Shown here one piece after another: positions 31,336 to 42,938 of a DNA stretch of 64,000 nucleotides. The notes beneath the pieces were generated by a model that saw only the letters and a list, made by a program, of their open reading frames with translations, searched no databases and was not told where the DNA came from. Positions within the stretch are counted from its first letter, which is position 1; the number at the start of each line of letters is the position of its first letter. A program made the position numbers and the translations under genes. The DNA comes from Anastatus disparis (taxonomy: Eukaryota > Arthropoda > Insecta > Hymenoptera > Eupelmidae), in assembly GCA_017163975.1 (NCBI GenBank), contig JAFFSR010000249.1:7311501-7375500 (forward strand). The letters run 5' to 3'.

Positions 31336-32313
31336 TATGTGTTTGTATGTGTGAGCGCGTGGGTGCGCGTATGAGTTGAAATTAAATGTTCCATATAAAC
31401 TTGAATAAACCTGTGTGTATACGTGAAATTCTACATGAAATGTCCCTTATGTATATATATATATATGTTTATATCATGCTTGCGAGTTGACATGAAAAGT
31501 TCCATGTACATGAACGCGTGTGTGCATGCATGCGAATTGACATGAAACGTCTCATATATATAAACCTAAGGGTACTTAGATAGGTGTGTACAAGTTGTCA
31601 TGAAATGTCCCCTATATATAGAAAAACCTATGCTTGCGAGTACGTGCGAGTTGACATGAATAGTCCCATGTATATAAAAGCGTGTATGAATGAATGCAAA
31701 TTGACATGAAACGTCCCATATATGTAAACCTGACGGTACTCGGATAGGTGTGTGGGAGTTGTCATGAAATGTCCCATACACATTTATATATATAATCCTG
31801 TGTGTGCGTGCGTGCGCATTGGCATGAAATGTCCCATATGTATAAACCTGTGTGTGCTTGTGTTTTAATTGACATGAAAAATCCCATGAATATTAACGCG
31901 TGTGTGCATGCATGCGAATTGACATGAAACGTCTCATATATATAAACCTAAGGGTACTTAGATAGGTGTGTACAAGTTGTCATGAAATGTCCCCTATATA
32001 TAGAAAAACCTATGCTTGCGAGTACGTGCGAGTTGACATGAATAGTCCCATGTATATAAAAGCGTGTATGAATGAATGCAAATTGACATGAAACGTCCCA
32101 TATATGTAAACCTGACGGTACTCGGATAGGTGTGTGGGAGTTGTCATGAAATGTCCCATACACATTTATATATATAATCCTGTGTGTGCGTGCGTGCGCA
32201 TTGGCATGAAATGTCCCATATGTATAAACCTGTGTGTGCTTGTGTTTTAATTGACATGAAAAATCCCATGAATATTAACGTGTGCGTGCATGCATGCGAA
32301 ACGACATGGAACG

Positions 32314-32372
<59 letters not shown>

Positions 32373-32415
32373 CCTGTCTGTGCGTGCGTGCGTGCATTGG
32401 CATAAATGGCATATA

Positions 32416-32470
<55 letters not shown>

Positions 32471-32514
32471 TGTATGTGCGTGCGTTCTAATTGACGTGAA
32501 ATGTCCCACGTATG

Positions 32515-32561
<47 letters not shown>

Positions 32562-32617
32562 GCCAAAAAATACACGGGTCAACGGGTGCAAGTTGACATG
32601 AAAGGGACCATGTATAT
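31296..32617. repeat. Minisatellite cluster with TA tracts
   Basis: A unit of about 60 bp, roughly TTGACATGAAAYGTCCCATA, a TATA stretch, AAACCTGTGTGTGCGTGC, is iterated throughout with much variation. (TA)n tracts lie at 31301-31329, 32319-32368, 32421-32466 and 32519-32558. Short frames on both strands are repeat translations. Confidence 0.9.
31513..32276 (+). repeat. 382-bp duplication inside the minisatellite
   Basis: 31513-31894 is repeated at 31895-32276 apparently without differences in the parts compared; two 216-bp frames 382 bp apart encode the same product. Identity is lost on both sides (TACATGAACGCG versus ATATTAACGCG at the start, ATTAACGTGTGCG at the end). Such identity in a diverged array points to a very recent event or an assembly error. 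Confidence 0.88.
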
Positions 32618-32618
32618 A

Positions 32619-33316
32619 TCTCTCTATATAATAAAGATATATCGCCTACGCCGCCGCCGCCGCCGCCGTGTATAAGAATTTTATGTGCCCTCAGTTAGCT
32701 GAAATTCAGCTAAAATTTAGCTGAAAGTTAGCTAAAAGTTAGCTGAAATTCAGATAAAATTTAGCTGAAAGTTAGCTGAGAGATAGCTGAAATTCAGATA
32801 AAATTTAGCTAAAAGTTAGCTGAGAGATAGCTGAAATTCAGATAAAATTTAGCTGAAAGTTAGCTAAAAGCTGGCTGAAATTCAGATAAAATTTAGCTGA
32901 AAGTTAGCTGAGAGATAGTCGAAAGGTAGTTAATTGTTAGCTAATTTAATTAATTGTTATCAAAGAATGAACGAAATTAGGAAGAAAAAAGAACATTGGG
33001 CTGAGCTCGAGGTAAATACGTTGAATGGTTGTGCTCCTATCGTAAAGCGATTGAATATTATTATAGATATCTTCAACATATTTAAAGTATTAAACTATCA
33101 TAAAACGTTTTATTATACTTAACTTTATATACCTTAATAAGTGTATTTAACTTCTAATAAATACTAATCTCCATGACCAAGAAACAAAAAAAAAAAAAAA
33201 AAAAATAATTTTAAATTAATATAAATTTAAAAATTATATATATAAAAGTTTATATTTGTAGAAGGTGATGCAATGGGGGGTTGGCGAGCGAAGCGAGCAG
33301 GGGGGAACCCCCCTAG
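32619..33316 (+). mobile_element. Helitron 4, non-autonomous, 698 bp
   Basis: Starts TCTCTCTATATAATAAAG after an A, nearly the same as Helitron 1. It ends GGTTGGCGAGCGAAGCGAGC, GGGGGGAACCCCCC and TAG at 33316, followed by T. The terminal GGGGGG/CCCCCC hairpin and CTAG are classic Helitron 3' features. A CCGCCG run follows the 5' end, and a short tandem array fills the middle. A 62-codon frame at 32934-33122 has no recognisable family. It lies between minisatellite on the left and a TA tract on the right. Confidence 0.85.
32693..32940 (+). repeat. TTAGCTGAAA tandem array in Helitron 4
   Basis: About twenty iterations of a 10-12 bp unit (GTTAGCTGAAA, ATTCAGATAAA, TTTAGCTGAAA) arranged in a higher-order period of roughly 55 bp, containing GAGAGATAGCTGAAATTCAG. 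Internal minisatellites are common in non-autonomous Helitrons. Confidence 0.85.
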
Positions 33317-33349
<33 letters not shown>

Positions 33350-33370
33350 AATGTAATCATTAAAATGTAC

Positions 33371-33578
33371 CTTAAATGTAAAAAAGGAAAAATTTTTCGG
33401 ATTTAAATCTGTATCAGTTAATTCGGATAACAGTTGTCTTGTTGCAGGTCCCATAATACAAATCGCTGTGTATGCTGAGGTGACATCAGAGAAAGATACA
33501 GAGCCATCCAGTGGTAAATGTCTTTTTAACCAATATTTACAGCGAGTTTGTTGGATTGTTGGTGCTATCATCATGTAA
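33371..33578 (-). CDS. PDPR: PDPR-like internal exon (aminomethyltransferase-fold region)
   Basis: The minus strand gives a 208-bp exon with a TATAG acceptor just above 33578 and an AAG|GTACAT donor below 33371. The product reads MMIAPTIQQTRCKYWLKRHL, then SFSDVTSAYTAICIMGP and LSELTDTDLNPKNF. This fits the pyruvate dehydrogenase phosphatase regulatory subunit: the Q-x-x-x...WLK(K/R)H(M/L)P segment followed by a DVTSAYT...GP motif. DMGDH/GCV_T relatives share the second motif but less of the first. The protein acts in the mitochondrial matrix on the phosphatase that activates pyruvate dehydrogenase. No other exon was found in the window, so introns must be long and full of transposons. No stop lies within the exon, so it may be functional. 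Confidence 0.72.
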
Positions 33579-33659
33579 CTATAAAACCGCAACATACAAA
33601 TAAACTTTAGTATTTTTTTTTTATTTACTAATATAAAATACAAAATTTTACTTTATTTT

Positions 33660-34763
33660 TTTTAATTTAATTTAAACACCCTGTATTTGTTGCTATATAC
33701 TTAAGAGACGTGATTGATAAATTTTATTTTAATACTTAATTTTTATTTTAACTTCAAATTATATTTCTATTATCTATTATTCTTTCCAAGTTTTAGAATC
33801 TGATAAATTCAAACAAATTGTCATTTCTGGAATAATAAATTTTATATAATTAAACTTTTAAAACGTTTAATGAACTATTGAGTTCCACTTAAGATTCGGA
33901 ATTTCGTTCAAAGTATCTAGTACTTATTTAGCTAAAAACGCAACAGTGTATTCAAATCCAATAAAATTTTCATTACTCTCGCACAGAGAAGAAAAAATTA
34001 ACCTTTTAGATCCAATGTACATTACAATGTACATTGATGGTTTTTTTTTAATTCTGCAAAAGTAACTTGAAATTTTTTTAAATAAACAAATGGATTAGTT
34101 TGGAGTAGGGTATTCCTGATTTCAAACTAGGAGCTTAAGTTATTATATACGAGATAAAAACAGATTACTCGAAAATAATATTATAAAATTTGTCATTGCA
34201 AAAATTGCATATTAAATTAATATTAATTATGTTAAATTAGTTATCAAAACATTATATAAAGAAGTAAAAATTTAGAAGGGTTAATAAATTAAACAAAAAA
34301 AAATTAAAAAGTTTATGATAAACGATAAAAAATTATTTAAAAGAAAGCCCGTATTAATTAAAAAGCATGAAAATAAATTCATAACAATAAAAGATAAACT
34401 AAACCCAAATAATGTAAAATTAACAAGTAAAATAAATGCGAAAACTGATAACTTATTGAATAAAAGCATGATCAAAAAATCAAAAATTCAATACATAAAT
34501 CCAGTAGTCTCAGTAAAGCAAAAAGATTCTGAGACGATGCCCGAACGTCCACAGCTAAACGAAAAGCTAGTATGACGATTCAGAGGGGGGCAAATATAAA
34601 TGTAAAATATAAATATCACAAATAAATTAAATAATGATAATAAGTAAAAAACAAAAATCTAATTTAATATTAAAAATGACATAAAAACACAAAACTACAC
34701 AGACTCTACAGAACTTTCTTAGAAAAAAGTAGAAAATTATCTAATGCAAATGATAATTAAATA
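33660..34763. other. AT-rich, one unassigned 86-codon frame
   Basis: The frame at 34315-34575 is Lys/Asn-rich (KLFKRKPVLIKKHENKF) and has a more balanced C-terminus (VKQKDSETMPERPQLNE). Just after its stop lies AGAGGGGGGCAAAT, which could be a retroelement polypurine tract. With the pol tail at 34764 it may be a retroelement remnant, but I cannot assign it. Confidence 0.3.
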
Positions 34764-34889
34764 GCAAAATTCTTTGATGCATACGAAGGACCTCATACGG
34801 TCAAAGATGTAATAAACAATGATACATATAAAATAATAGACGAGAATGAAAAATTGAAGGGAAACTTCCATAACTTAAAACCATTCTAA
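34764..34889 (+). pseudogene. LTR-retrotransposon pol 3' tail
   Basis: A 41-codon stretch ending in TAA reads AKFFDAYEGPHTVKDVINND, then TYKIIDE and LKGNFHNLKPF. This is the C-terminal part of Gypsy-type integrases: the Y-x-GP-y-x-V...N-x-TY-x-(I/L) and (G)-x-FH-x-x-x-LK signature. Upstream the frame is broken. The LTR-like sequence at 35230 lies 340 bp downstream in the same orientation, consistent with one 5'-truncated element. Confidence 0.6.
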
Positions 34890-35229
34890 ATAGGGATATC
34901 TCTGGAACTTTTTAATTTTGAGAAATTGTCTTCACAACAATTCAAAAGTCTATAATACAAGTTTCTGGAGTGGCACACACTTCAATAAGGGCTTAAATTA
35001 CTCGTTTCCGTAAGTAGAATATGTAATTAAATTTTGGTATCGATTGAACAATCGTTGTTTACGGTACATAATTTTATACGTCAAAAATGATACTTTTTTC
35101 ATATTTTTCTACGTGTGTTTCTTGAGCTATAAAAAAAGTAACGTACTTTCGATCATTCTCAAATTTTTCGAGCATAATGAATATGGTAAAAAGAACAGTT
35201 TAAGCCTACCCTGGTACATGTGCCCCTCT

Positions 35230-35710
35230 TTAGGAAGCTGTTAGACTATTTTAAATGTTAGTGCAATTTTCACCTAAAAATTAAGTATTTAAGTTAGTAT
35301 AATCTAAAAGAATTTAAAGAAATAAAAGCATAAGCGCGAAAAGTTCATACGCTCCTGAAATGCACACACAATCAAAGATATACATGTGTGTATATCATAC
35401 ATTAAAAGCGCGCTTAGCCCTCATATTGGCTCAGCGCGTAAGAGAAAAGCAGGACCACGCACGCAAACGCCGGCGGTGCCAAGCTACCAGAGAAGAGGGG
35501 ACTGGAGTCCAGCGCCTATAAAAGCGGGCCAGCAGAGAGAAAGGCTCTCTTCTGCCTCGCCTCAGCTCAACTCGACACGCTTTTGCTATTCACGCCGAGC
35601 ACAGACGAATCACCTACATGATTCTTCTATGCTCGTGTGATTATTAACTTTGCATTGTATAATTGATTTAATATAATTTCAATAAAGAGTTGTGGCGAGC
35701 AACACAATAC
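35230..35710 (+). mobile_element. LTR-like promoter segment
   Basis: Begins TGTTAGAC and contains a GC-rich stretch, a TATAAAA box at 35517-35523, a CT-rich possible start region near 35550 and AATAAA at 35681-35686. That order (U3, TATA, R, polyadenylation signal) is typical of an LTR. Its 3' limit is unclear: TGGCGAGCAACAC at about 35694 could be U5 or a primer-binding site. The 84-codon frame at 35386-35640 crosses the TATA box and is not a gene. Confidence 0.5.
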
Positions 35711-36139
35711 CTGATCCAATCCTAAAAGGTAAAGCCCCGCATACTGAGGCACTTGGTCTTCAGTATTAACGGGCATTACCTATAACATAAATAATCATTT
35801 ACTAACACTATTGTACACACATTATACACTGACACACTCGAGCCCGCACCAGACGGCATAGCGACTTGTCTGGTTTACGGCTTTGCAATTACAGGGCCGA
35901 AACACGGCCAGAATAAGACTCAGAAGAGTCGATTGAAGTGCGGCTTACTAGCCATAAGCTAGTAGGACGTCACACGGGGGTGCGCCAATATATTGGCGTT
36001 GCGGCCGTCTAAACGTTAAAAGGTGGAGGAACGCAGCGTATAAGTAATTCAATTATAAACTTATCGAAATCATGTAGAATATGTTGTTTAAGACCCTTCT
36101 AGTAATATTAAGTCAATTCTAGACTAGATGGATACATCT
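35711..36139. other. GC-richer LTR-adjacent sequence
   Basis: More balanced than the flanks, with short inverted motifs (ACTAGCCATAAGCTAGT near 35947, CCAATATATTGG near 35987). It may be U5 and the leader of the same retroelement. No coding frame is supported. Confidence 0.35.
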
Positions 36140-36281
36140 GTACCCCTCCTACAATCTCATATCTAAATATATCCATTTCATTATCGCCATATCCCATGGT
36201 TAAGGAAAGCTGACAGAAGTGCGATCTATTTTGTTACTAATAAACTTTTTTTGTCCAGTTGAATACTAATCTATCAACCAT
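36140..36281 (+). repeat. Direct repeat flanking the TIR transposon, left
   Basis: Diverged but alignable in the same orientation with 40335-40480: CATATCCCATGGTTAAGGA versus CTATATCTCAAGATTAAGGA, then GCGATCTA...TTACTAATAAAC versus ACGATCTA...TTACTTATAAAC. It is too long and diverged to be a target-site duplication. Confidence 0.5.
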
Positions 36282-39200
36282 AGCTGGCTGATTCCATTCA
36301 GATTCATGCAGGCCGTCACTGATCGAATTTTTTTTTTCTTCTAAGTAATAAAAATACCTTCTATTATGTATATAAAGATAAAATTTACTTCGTAGAACGC
36401 TCAAAAATTTTTTTTTTTTTTTACTACAGCAATTTTAGTGTTGGATGTAAAAACGAAAATTCGAAAATTGAAAATGAACCTCTACTTTTAAATGACTATA
36501 GCTCCGTCAATTTTTAACTTTTTTGGGCGTTCTTTTAACGAAAGTGTGCGGAATTCTGTCTAGTTTTAAATGCAATCTCGATTTTTGTAATACAATTTAA
36601 TCTCACTGAGTTATTTAAGAAAAACCGAAAAAAGCGATTTTTTTCGAACACAATTTTCCCAAAAACTATATATTTTTTTTTTAATTTTTATATGATTTTA
36701 TACATAAAAAATACTAACTTTTAGGGTAGGTGAGAATATGCGATTTTGCCTTATTTTTTTTAACAGATTTTTAAATGTTTTTTTTATATTTTCGATTTTA
36801 AAACATTGATACCATGGCGCATCGTACTATTTTTCCAACTTTACGTGTTTTTGCAACTATTTTTATGCTTTTATTTATTGATATATCAAAAATATCAACA
36901 ATAATCTTTAAAATAAACCCCGGATCGAATATTTTGATCAATTAGAACCAAAGTTATGACGATTTCAAGTTTAAAAAAAAATGCTGAAACTTTAAATAAA
37001 TATGATATTTACATTGAGGAAACGCAATTTTCGTTAAAGATTAAAATCTGAAGATATGAATTTTTTAATTTAAAAAAAAAATTATTTTGATGAAAGAATA
37101 CGTAACCATTTATCCTCTTTTTATGGTACATTATAATAAAAATTTTTTTTGTTGAAGAATTTAATTTTTTTATCAGTTTGAATTTCGCGCCTAGAATTTG
37201 AATTTATTTTGTAGGGAGTTGACGCATGTCACTACTAAGTGGCGATGATTCGTTCTTTGCATTCTCATCAACGACTTGACGCGTTTCAAAATATAAGAAA
37301 AGGAAGATAAAAAATAAAGTTGTTTAAGAAAAATTATTTTTTTCGATCTGTCATTGAACAGAATATCAATAATGGCATCACTGATTATTAAAATGAAGTG
37401 CAAGGATTTAAAAGGAAGGCACAAAAAAGTTGTTTATGATTGTTCCAAAAGTCCGCTTAGCGAATCAGGTGATCTAACGGAGTCTTTGAAGCGCTTGTAT
37501 CAAAATACTTCTTTCTCTAGAGAAGATAAAGTATGCCCTTCGTGCTACAAAATATTATTAGATGAAGTGAAAAATGCGCATATTTCATCGACTTCAAGCA
37601 GTCAACAATCTTTGGAAGATTTTATTCATAGTGAGGCTGTGGTAGAACAGCTCAACGAGACTTCAAATAATTTGAAATTAAACATTTCACCAATTAAAAT
37701 TCCTCAAAGTATCAATATCAAGATGCGAGAATCTTATGCTCTCCGAAAAAGAAAACAAATAAACGATGCATTTGATTCACAAATAGCAAGTAAAATGATG
37801 AAAGTCTACGATATAACGGATTTGCCCGCATTGAATGAAAATAATGAATGTAAAACAAATAATGTATGGCTTTAGAATATTAAAATTGCATTAGATAATT
37901 GTTCAAATTTTCTTGAGAAAGTGCGATTGTTGAGTATTATACCAAGTGATATTTCCAAAGATTATTTATTATCAGTTTTACCAAATGTAACTATTTATAT
38001 GATTGATCAAGCACGATCATTGGTATATAATAAAAAAATTTGCAAGCAGTCTGAGAACTATTGTGGCCATTCTTTGGATAGTGAAATTGTAATAAAAGTA
38101 AAGGATTATTATCTGAACGATGATTTTAATTGTTCTCGTCAAAGTGCAAATAAAAGCGACACAGTATCTATCAAAGAAAATGGTATAAAAACTAAAAAAG
38201 CCAAACGCTTTCTTACGCGAAGTATAAAAGAAATATATCAATTATTTAAAGACGAAAATCCTGAAATGAAAAGAAAAATTGGCAAATCAACATTCTACGC
38301 TTTAAGACCGAAGTGGGTTATACCACATCCACCCACCGATTCGTGTCTTCGCGTTTACTGTGAGAATCTTAAACTTATGTTAGATGCTTTGAATAATTAT
38401 AAAAAAGAGAATAAACAAGACATTGCAGATTTGGAATTAAAAATATGTTCTTCACTTTTTTGTTCAAAAGATGATACGAAATGTGTACTAAGAGAATGTA
38501 AAGAATGTCCCATTGGAGATTCTATTGATTTACAAGTAATTTCTTTGACAGAAGAAGATTTATATGAAGAAATAATTTATGGTGTTTGGGAAAAATTAAA
38601 TTTACTGAATAAAACTAGCACTATTGAAAATTTCTTAATAGAGTTAAGAGAGCGCGCTCTCACTGTAAGAGCTCATAAATTGGTCAAAGAAATTCAACGT
38701 ATAGCAATTAAAGAGGTTAAACTTTTAGCGAAAAATAATGACTTCCAATTAGTTATTCATATCGATTTTGCATAAAATTGGACAGTTCTGCTTCAAAATG
38801 AAATTCAAAGCTATCATTGGAGTGAAAACCAAATATCAATATTTACGTCAGTATGCTATTTTGGTAACGATAAAACAGTCAGTTATGTCACCGTCTCTGA
38901 CGATATTAAACATCATGCCCTAATGGCTATAAATTTAATCATCGATAACTTAAAACAAAAACATATTGCGCTAGATCTTGATGAAATCATAACCATTTCC
39001 GATGGAGCTACCAGTCATTTTAAAAATAGATATCAATTCTATGAGCTTCAAAACTCAAAAGTAAACAGAAAATGGCTTTTTTCTGCAACAGGTCATGGTA
39101 AAGGCGCTTGTGACGGTATTGGTGGTTTAGTTAAACATTATGCTACCACGCATAATCTGTCCAAGAAGAGTGCAAATTTTATTAGAAACGCTAAAAATTT

Positions 39201-40306
39201 CGCCACTCACGTATCAAAATATACTCCGTCGATTAACATTCTTGTTATCCGCAAGGATGAGTTGGAAGTTTTTCGACTGACAAAAAAAATGGAATGGTTA
39301 GGAAATGCAAAAGAAATCAAAGGTATTCAAAAGATTTACTGTTGGAAAAGTGAACGAAACCAAATCTACACTGCCAAAACTTCGAGACATGAGTAACAAG
39401 AAGTAAATTGAAAGGTTTTATTCAGATTCGGATTTTTTTATTCACATTAGTTCTCAATTCATTAGTGTTCTTTCTTAATTGTATCGCATATTATTTGTTC
39501 ATTGAAAATGACCAAATAATATATTTTAGTATTTAAAAAACTCACCTTTTCAAAATTCAAATTCAAAATTCAAAATTCAAAGTAAATATATTTATTTAAA
39601 GTTTCAGCATTTTTTTTAAAACTTGAAATCGTCATAACTTTGGTTCTAATTGATCAAAATATTCGATCCGGGGTTTATTTTAAAGATTATTGTTGATATT
39701 TTTGATATATCAATAAATAAAAGCATAAAAATAGTTGCAAAAACACGTAAAGTTGGAAAAATAGTACGATGCGCCATGGTATCAATGTTTTAAAATCGAA
39801 AATATACAAAAAACGTTTAAGAATCTGTTAAAAAAAATAAGGCAAAATCGCATATTCTCACCTACCCTAAAAGTTAGTATTTTTTATGTATAAAATCATA
39901 TAAAAATTAAAAAAAATATATATAGTTCTTGAGAAAATCGTGTTTGAAAAAAATCGCTTTTTTTCGGTTTTTTGTAAATAACTCAGTGAGATCAAATTGT
40001 ATTACAAAAATCGAGATCGCATTTAAAACTAGATCAAATTTCGCACACTTTCGTTAAAAGAGCGTCTAAAAAGGTTAAAAATTGACGGAGCTATAGTCAT
40101 TTAAAAGTAGAGGTTCATTTTTAATTTTTGAATTTTCGTTTTTACATCCAACACTAAAATTGCTGTAGTAAAAAAAAAATTTTTTTGAGCGCTCTACGAG
40201 GTGAATTTTATCTTTATTTACATAATAGAAGGTATTTTTATTACTTAGAAGAAAAAAAAATTCGATCAGTGACGGCCTGCATAAATCTGAATGGAATCAG
40301 CCAGCT
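36282..40306 (+). mobile_element. 4-kb DNA transposon with about 720-bp TIRs
   Basis: Ends AGCTGGCTGATTCC... and ...GGAATCAGCCAGCT. The arms, 36282-37011 and 39590-40306, are near-perfect inverted copies that include CAGGCCGTCACTGATCGAA, GCAATTTTAGTGTTGGATGT and CGTGTTTTTGCAACTATTTT. Between them lies a single transposase frame on the plus strand. The target-site duplication is not clear from the flanks. High arm identity and only two coding stops indicate a fairly young copy. Confidence 0.88.
37354..39396 (+). pseudogene. DDE-type transposase of the 4-kb TIR element
   Basis: One frame of 681 codons (about 680 residues) broken only by TAG at 37873-37875 and TAA at 38773-38775. The start is the ATG at 37354; another ATG follows at 37372. 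Landmarks: a CPSCYK zinc-binding-like pair near the N-terminus, RSIKEIYQLFKDENPEMKR, STFYALRPKWVIPHP, YCENL, CxxxxCxxC segments, IHIDFA followed by the stop where the family has Glu, then NW, SDGATSHFKNRYQFYEL and ATGHGKGACDGIGG. This matches a transposase family repeated in many invertebrate genomes; I do not assign the superfamily. DFA and SDGA probably hold catalytic acids. It acts on its own long TIRs. Confidence 0.85.
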
Positions 40307-40334
40307 TAGAATAGAGTAAATAAAAACAATCATA

Positions 40335-40480
40335 TCCCTTTCATCTCACTCACATTTAGATCCACCTCTTCACTCCTATATCTCAAGATTAAGGAGAATT
40401 AACAAATACGATCTAACTCATTACTTATAAACAATGGAGGGCCAATTGATTAGTACTATTTTAAATTCATATACCATTGC
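40335..40480 (+). repeat. Direct repeat flanking the TIR transposon, right
   Basis: Counterpart of 36140-36281, right after the element. The 4-kb transposon therefore lies between, or inserted into, an older tandem repeat. Confidence 0.5.
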
Positions 40481-40639
40481 CTCTTCTCTAAGCTCAGAGA
40501 TTGCGTAATCATTATCTGAAAGATGTTCTCTTTTATACGAAGATGTTTTATTTGATATACACCGACAGTGATTTTTCATGCATCTTCTAAAATCAAACAA
40601 TAAAATTCAGATAAAGAACAAGCTTTAAGTTTTCTCCAA

Positions 40640-41420
40640 ATAACTATTTATTTTACTAATCTATTATCCTCAACATATTGTTAGAGATCATTTGACTTTT
40701 TGCTTTGAACAAGCATTCTTCCAGCAATAATTCTATCATCCGCAGATACGGTGATCGATAAGCATTACAAAGAGCAGCCACAATACTTACATATTTTCTA
40801 ATATATGGAATCTGAGAATTAGAAATAACATTGGATAACATTTTAAAAGTTTTTAGTAATCAATTGACAGATTCCATGACCCAGTGTTTTTTCGTTACAA
40901 AACGAGATTGGTTGGCATTCGCAGTGCCGTATTGACTTTTCCTTTCTGAAAATTGAATCCTGAAAACCTTTATCAATGACTAAAATGTCCTCTGAATGCA
41001 CAAATTGTGAATGTTCCTGGTGCATTATTTGATTTCGTATGCTTACGTGGTTATTTTTACTTTTATCAAAATAAGGTCCAAATATTATCAAAATATATTC
41101 AGTTGTACTGACTAACAGTATAGGCTTCACTAATAGACTATCTTTATGAATAGAGTAAATTATTCTCTAAAATGAATAGTTGCTACTTTTCTGAATGTAG
41201 ATATACTTACCATCTGCCATTAAAATTGCAACATCTTTTTCTTCATAGAATATATTTTTAGCAAAATTACTAGTATGTGTGAATATTAAGCGATCATTGG
41301 AAATATGATAAAATCCAAAATAAAGAGAAACAAATGGTTTCATCATTTCTTGTCAAGCACTTATAATAGCTTCACCTACTAATCTTTTAGATCATCCAAA
41401 AAAAAGTTATAAAAAATGAA
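40640..41420 (-). pseudogene. PIF/ISL2EU-like DDE transposase relic
   Basis: Read on the minus strand from about 41400: PFVSLYFGFYHISNDR, VAILMADGKYIYIQKSSN (first catalytic Asp), a TAG, then VKPILLVSTTEYILIIFGPY, DKSKNNHVSI, EDILVIDKGFQDS (second Asp). After a frameshift near 40925 it reads RFVTKKHWVMESVN (catalytic Glu), then LSNVISNSQIPYIRKYV and ALCNAYRSP. The order and motifs fit a DDE_Tnp_4-like family widespread in insects. Several stops, frame changes and one missing segment make it non-functional. The N-terminal part and TIRs were not found. Confidence 0.8.
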
Positions 41421-42747
41421 TTTGATAGAACTGTTATTAATTTAACTTCTTCAGACTAGCATTCATATAAGGAGATCTGCCGACCCAGACAAGGATTCGG
41501 TTATCTCAAGTTTTAGCGAATTTGAGTTTTTGCTATCATTTGATTCAGTGGTAAAAGCTACATTTTATAGTGATTATAAAAACAGTATATTTCCATTTTT
41601 TTCATTCATTTTTATTTAACTACAGAACAATCAGATATATGTAAGTGTTACATCCTGTGGAACCACCCTTAAATTTGATTGGAAAATTTTATAACATTTT
41701 TATTTTGAACGACAATAGTAAATTATGAGATTTAGATTTAACATTTATATTTAAAAATTCGAAGTCTTATTTCAAAACCCGTTCCATGCAATGTACCGAG
41801 TCAGCACTTGTCAATAACACATTTTTATTGCGAAAGCACTCGAATTGTACGCAAGTGTGAAGGTGAAACAGAGAAGGAAGATAAAGGAATTTCATTGGCA
41901 AACAGGCTAATGAACTTTTTGACGATTCTTCCTGATGAATTCGAATACACGTCGAAGTTTGATTGGACTTTATATTTTCCAATTGCCCGGACGCAAGGTT
42001 ATAAAAACAACCTGGAGGTTTTACAAGGCCTTTTGTCGTAGAAAGATAGCATCCGCAATGGTCGGCTCTGCTGGTCCACTGTGGAAATAAAATCAGTGTT
42101 AATTATTAAGTTTATCTAAATTAAGATTAAATTCTAGAACATATTAGTGAATAGTCTAGAAGCCTATTTCATTAATATGATAAATATAATTATTCTTGTG
42201 TGACGTTAAAATCCTTAAAAAATTATCTAAACTAAGGAAACTATATCAACACAAGTTCCAAAAATCAAAATTTAGAGACAATTGTGCCAGTGACCGAAAT
42301 ACATAGTTAATCATAACCTGTGTTCGAGCAATTAAGGAAGGAGCTCAATTTATCTTGCCACGGACATTCTCACCGTGTAGTTTAAGGAGTCCAAGTATAG
42401 AAAACGTCAGGACGATTAAGCCGGAAACAGATTCTTCTCTTTCTCTCTTAATTAGTGAGTTACTTATATTAACGAAATTTACAAATTAAATTAACAACAG
42501 TTAAAACGTAAATAGCGTATTAGATTAGTAAAATCATGCAAATATTCTCTGTTAACATTCAGAAAATTAATATAGATTTATTCAACTATTTTTCTTAAGA
42601 CAAAAATAATTATTGTAAGATTAATATCGAGAGTAAGGAATTAACAATAAAGTATAAAAACAAAAATCGTCTAAATGAATAAAAATCAATTAAAATAATG
42701 TTTGTGTATTATTTAATTTAATAAAATATATAATTTTCTTATAAATA

Positions 42748-42803
<56 letters not shown>

Positions 42804-42938
42804 AATCAGATTCGTGAATATGCACAAGTGCTATTGATATTATTATAAGGATATTGATTATAAACTTTAATTATACACGTGATTTAGGTGTAACTATCGT
42901 CACACTAATTTTTAATTTATTCCAAAAGATACGCAACC
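41421..42938. other. No supported gene; possible LTR-like sequence
   Basis: Two overlapping frames near 41770-42040 have balanced composition but no family signature. Around 42200-42700 the sequence (TGTGACGTTAAAATCC start, GC-richer middle, AATAAAG at about 42650) could be an old LTR of the downstream retrotransposon, but no second copy was found. A (TA)n tract lies at 42751-42803. Confidence 0.35.

Noticed and set aside
31566..32163. Two identical 71-codon minus frames
   Set aside because: They are the two copies of the 382-bp duplication in a minisatellite; no protein family and no independent start signal.
32184..32675. Frames with Tyr-Ile runs
   Set aside because: Products of TA microsatellites; the Arg run is the CCG repeat of the Helitron 5' end.
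35386..35640. 84-codon frame with Arg-rich stretch
   Set aside because: It spans the TATA box and start region of an LTR-like segment and has no family match.
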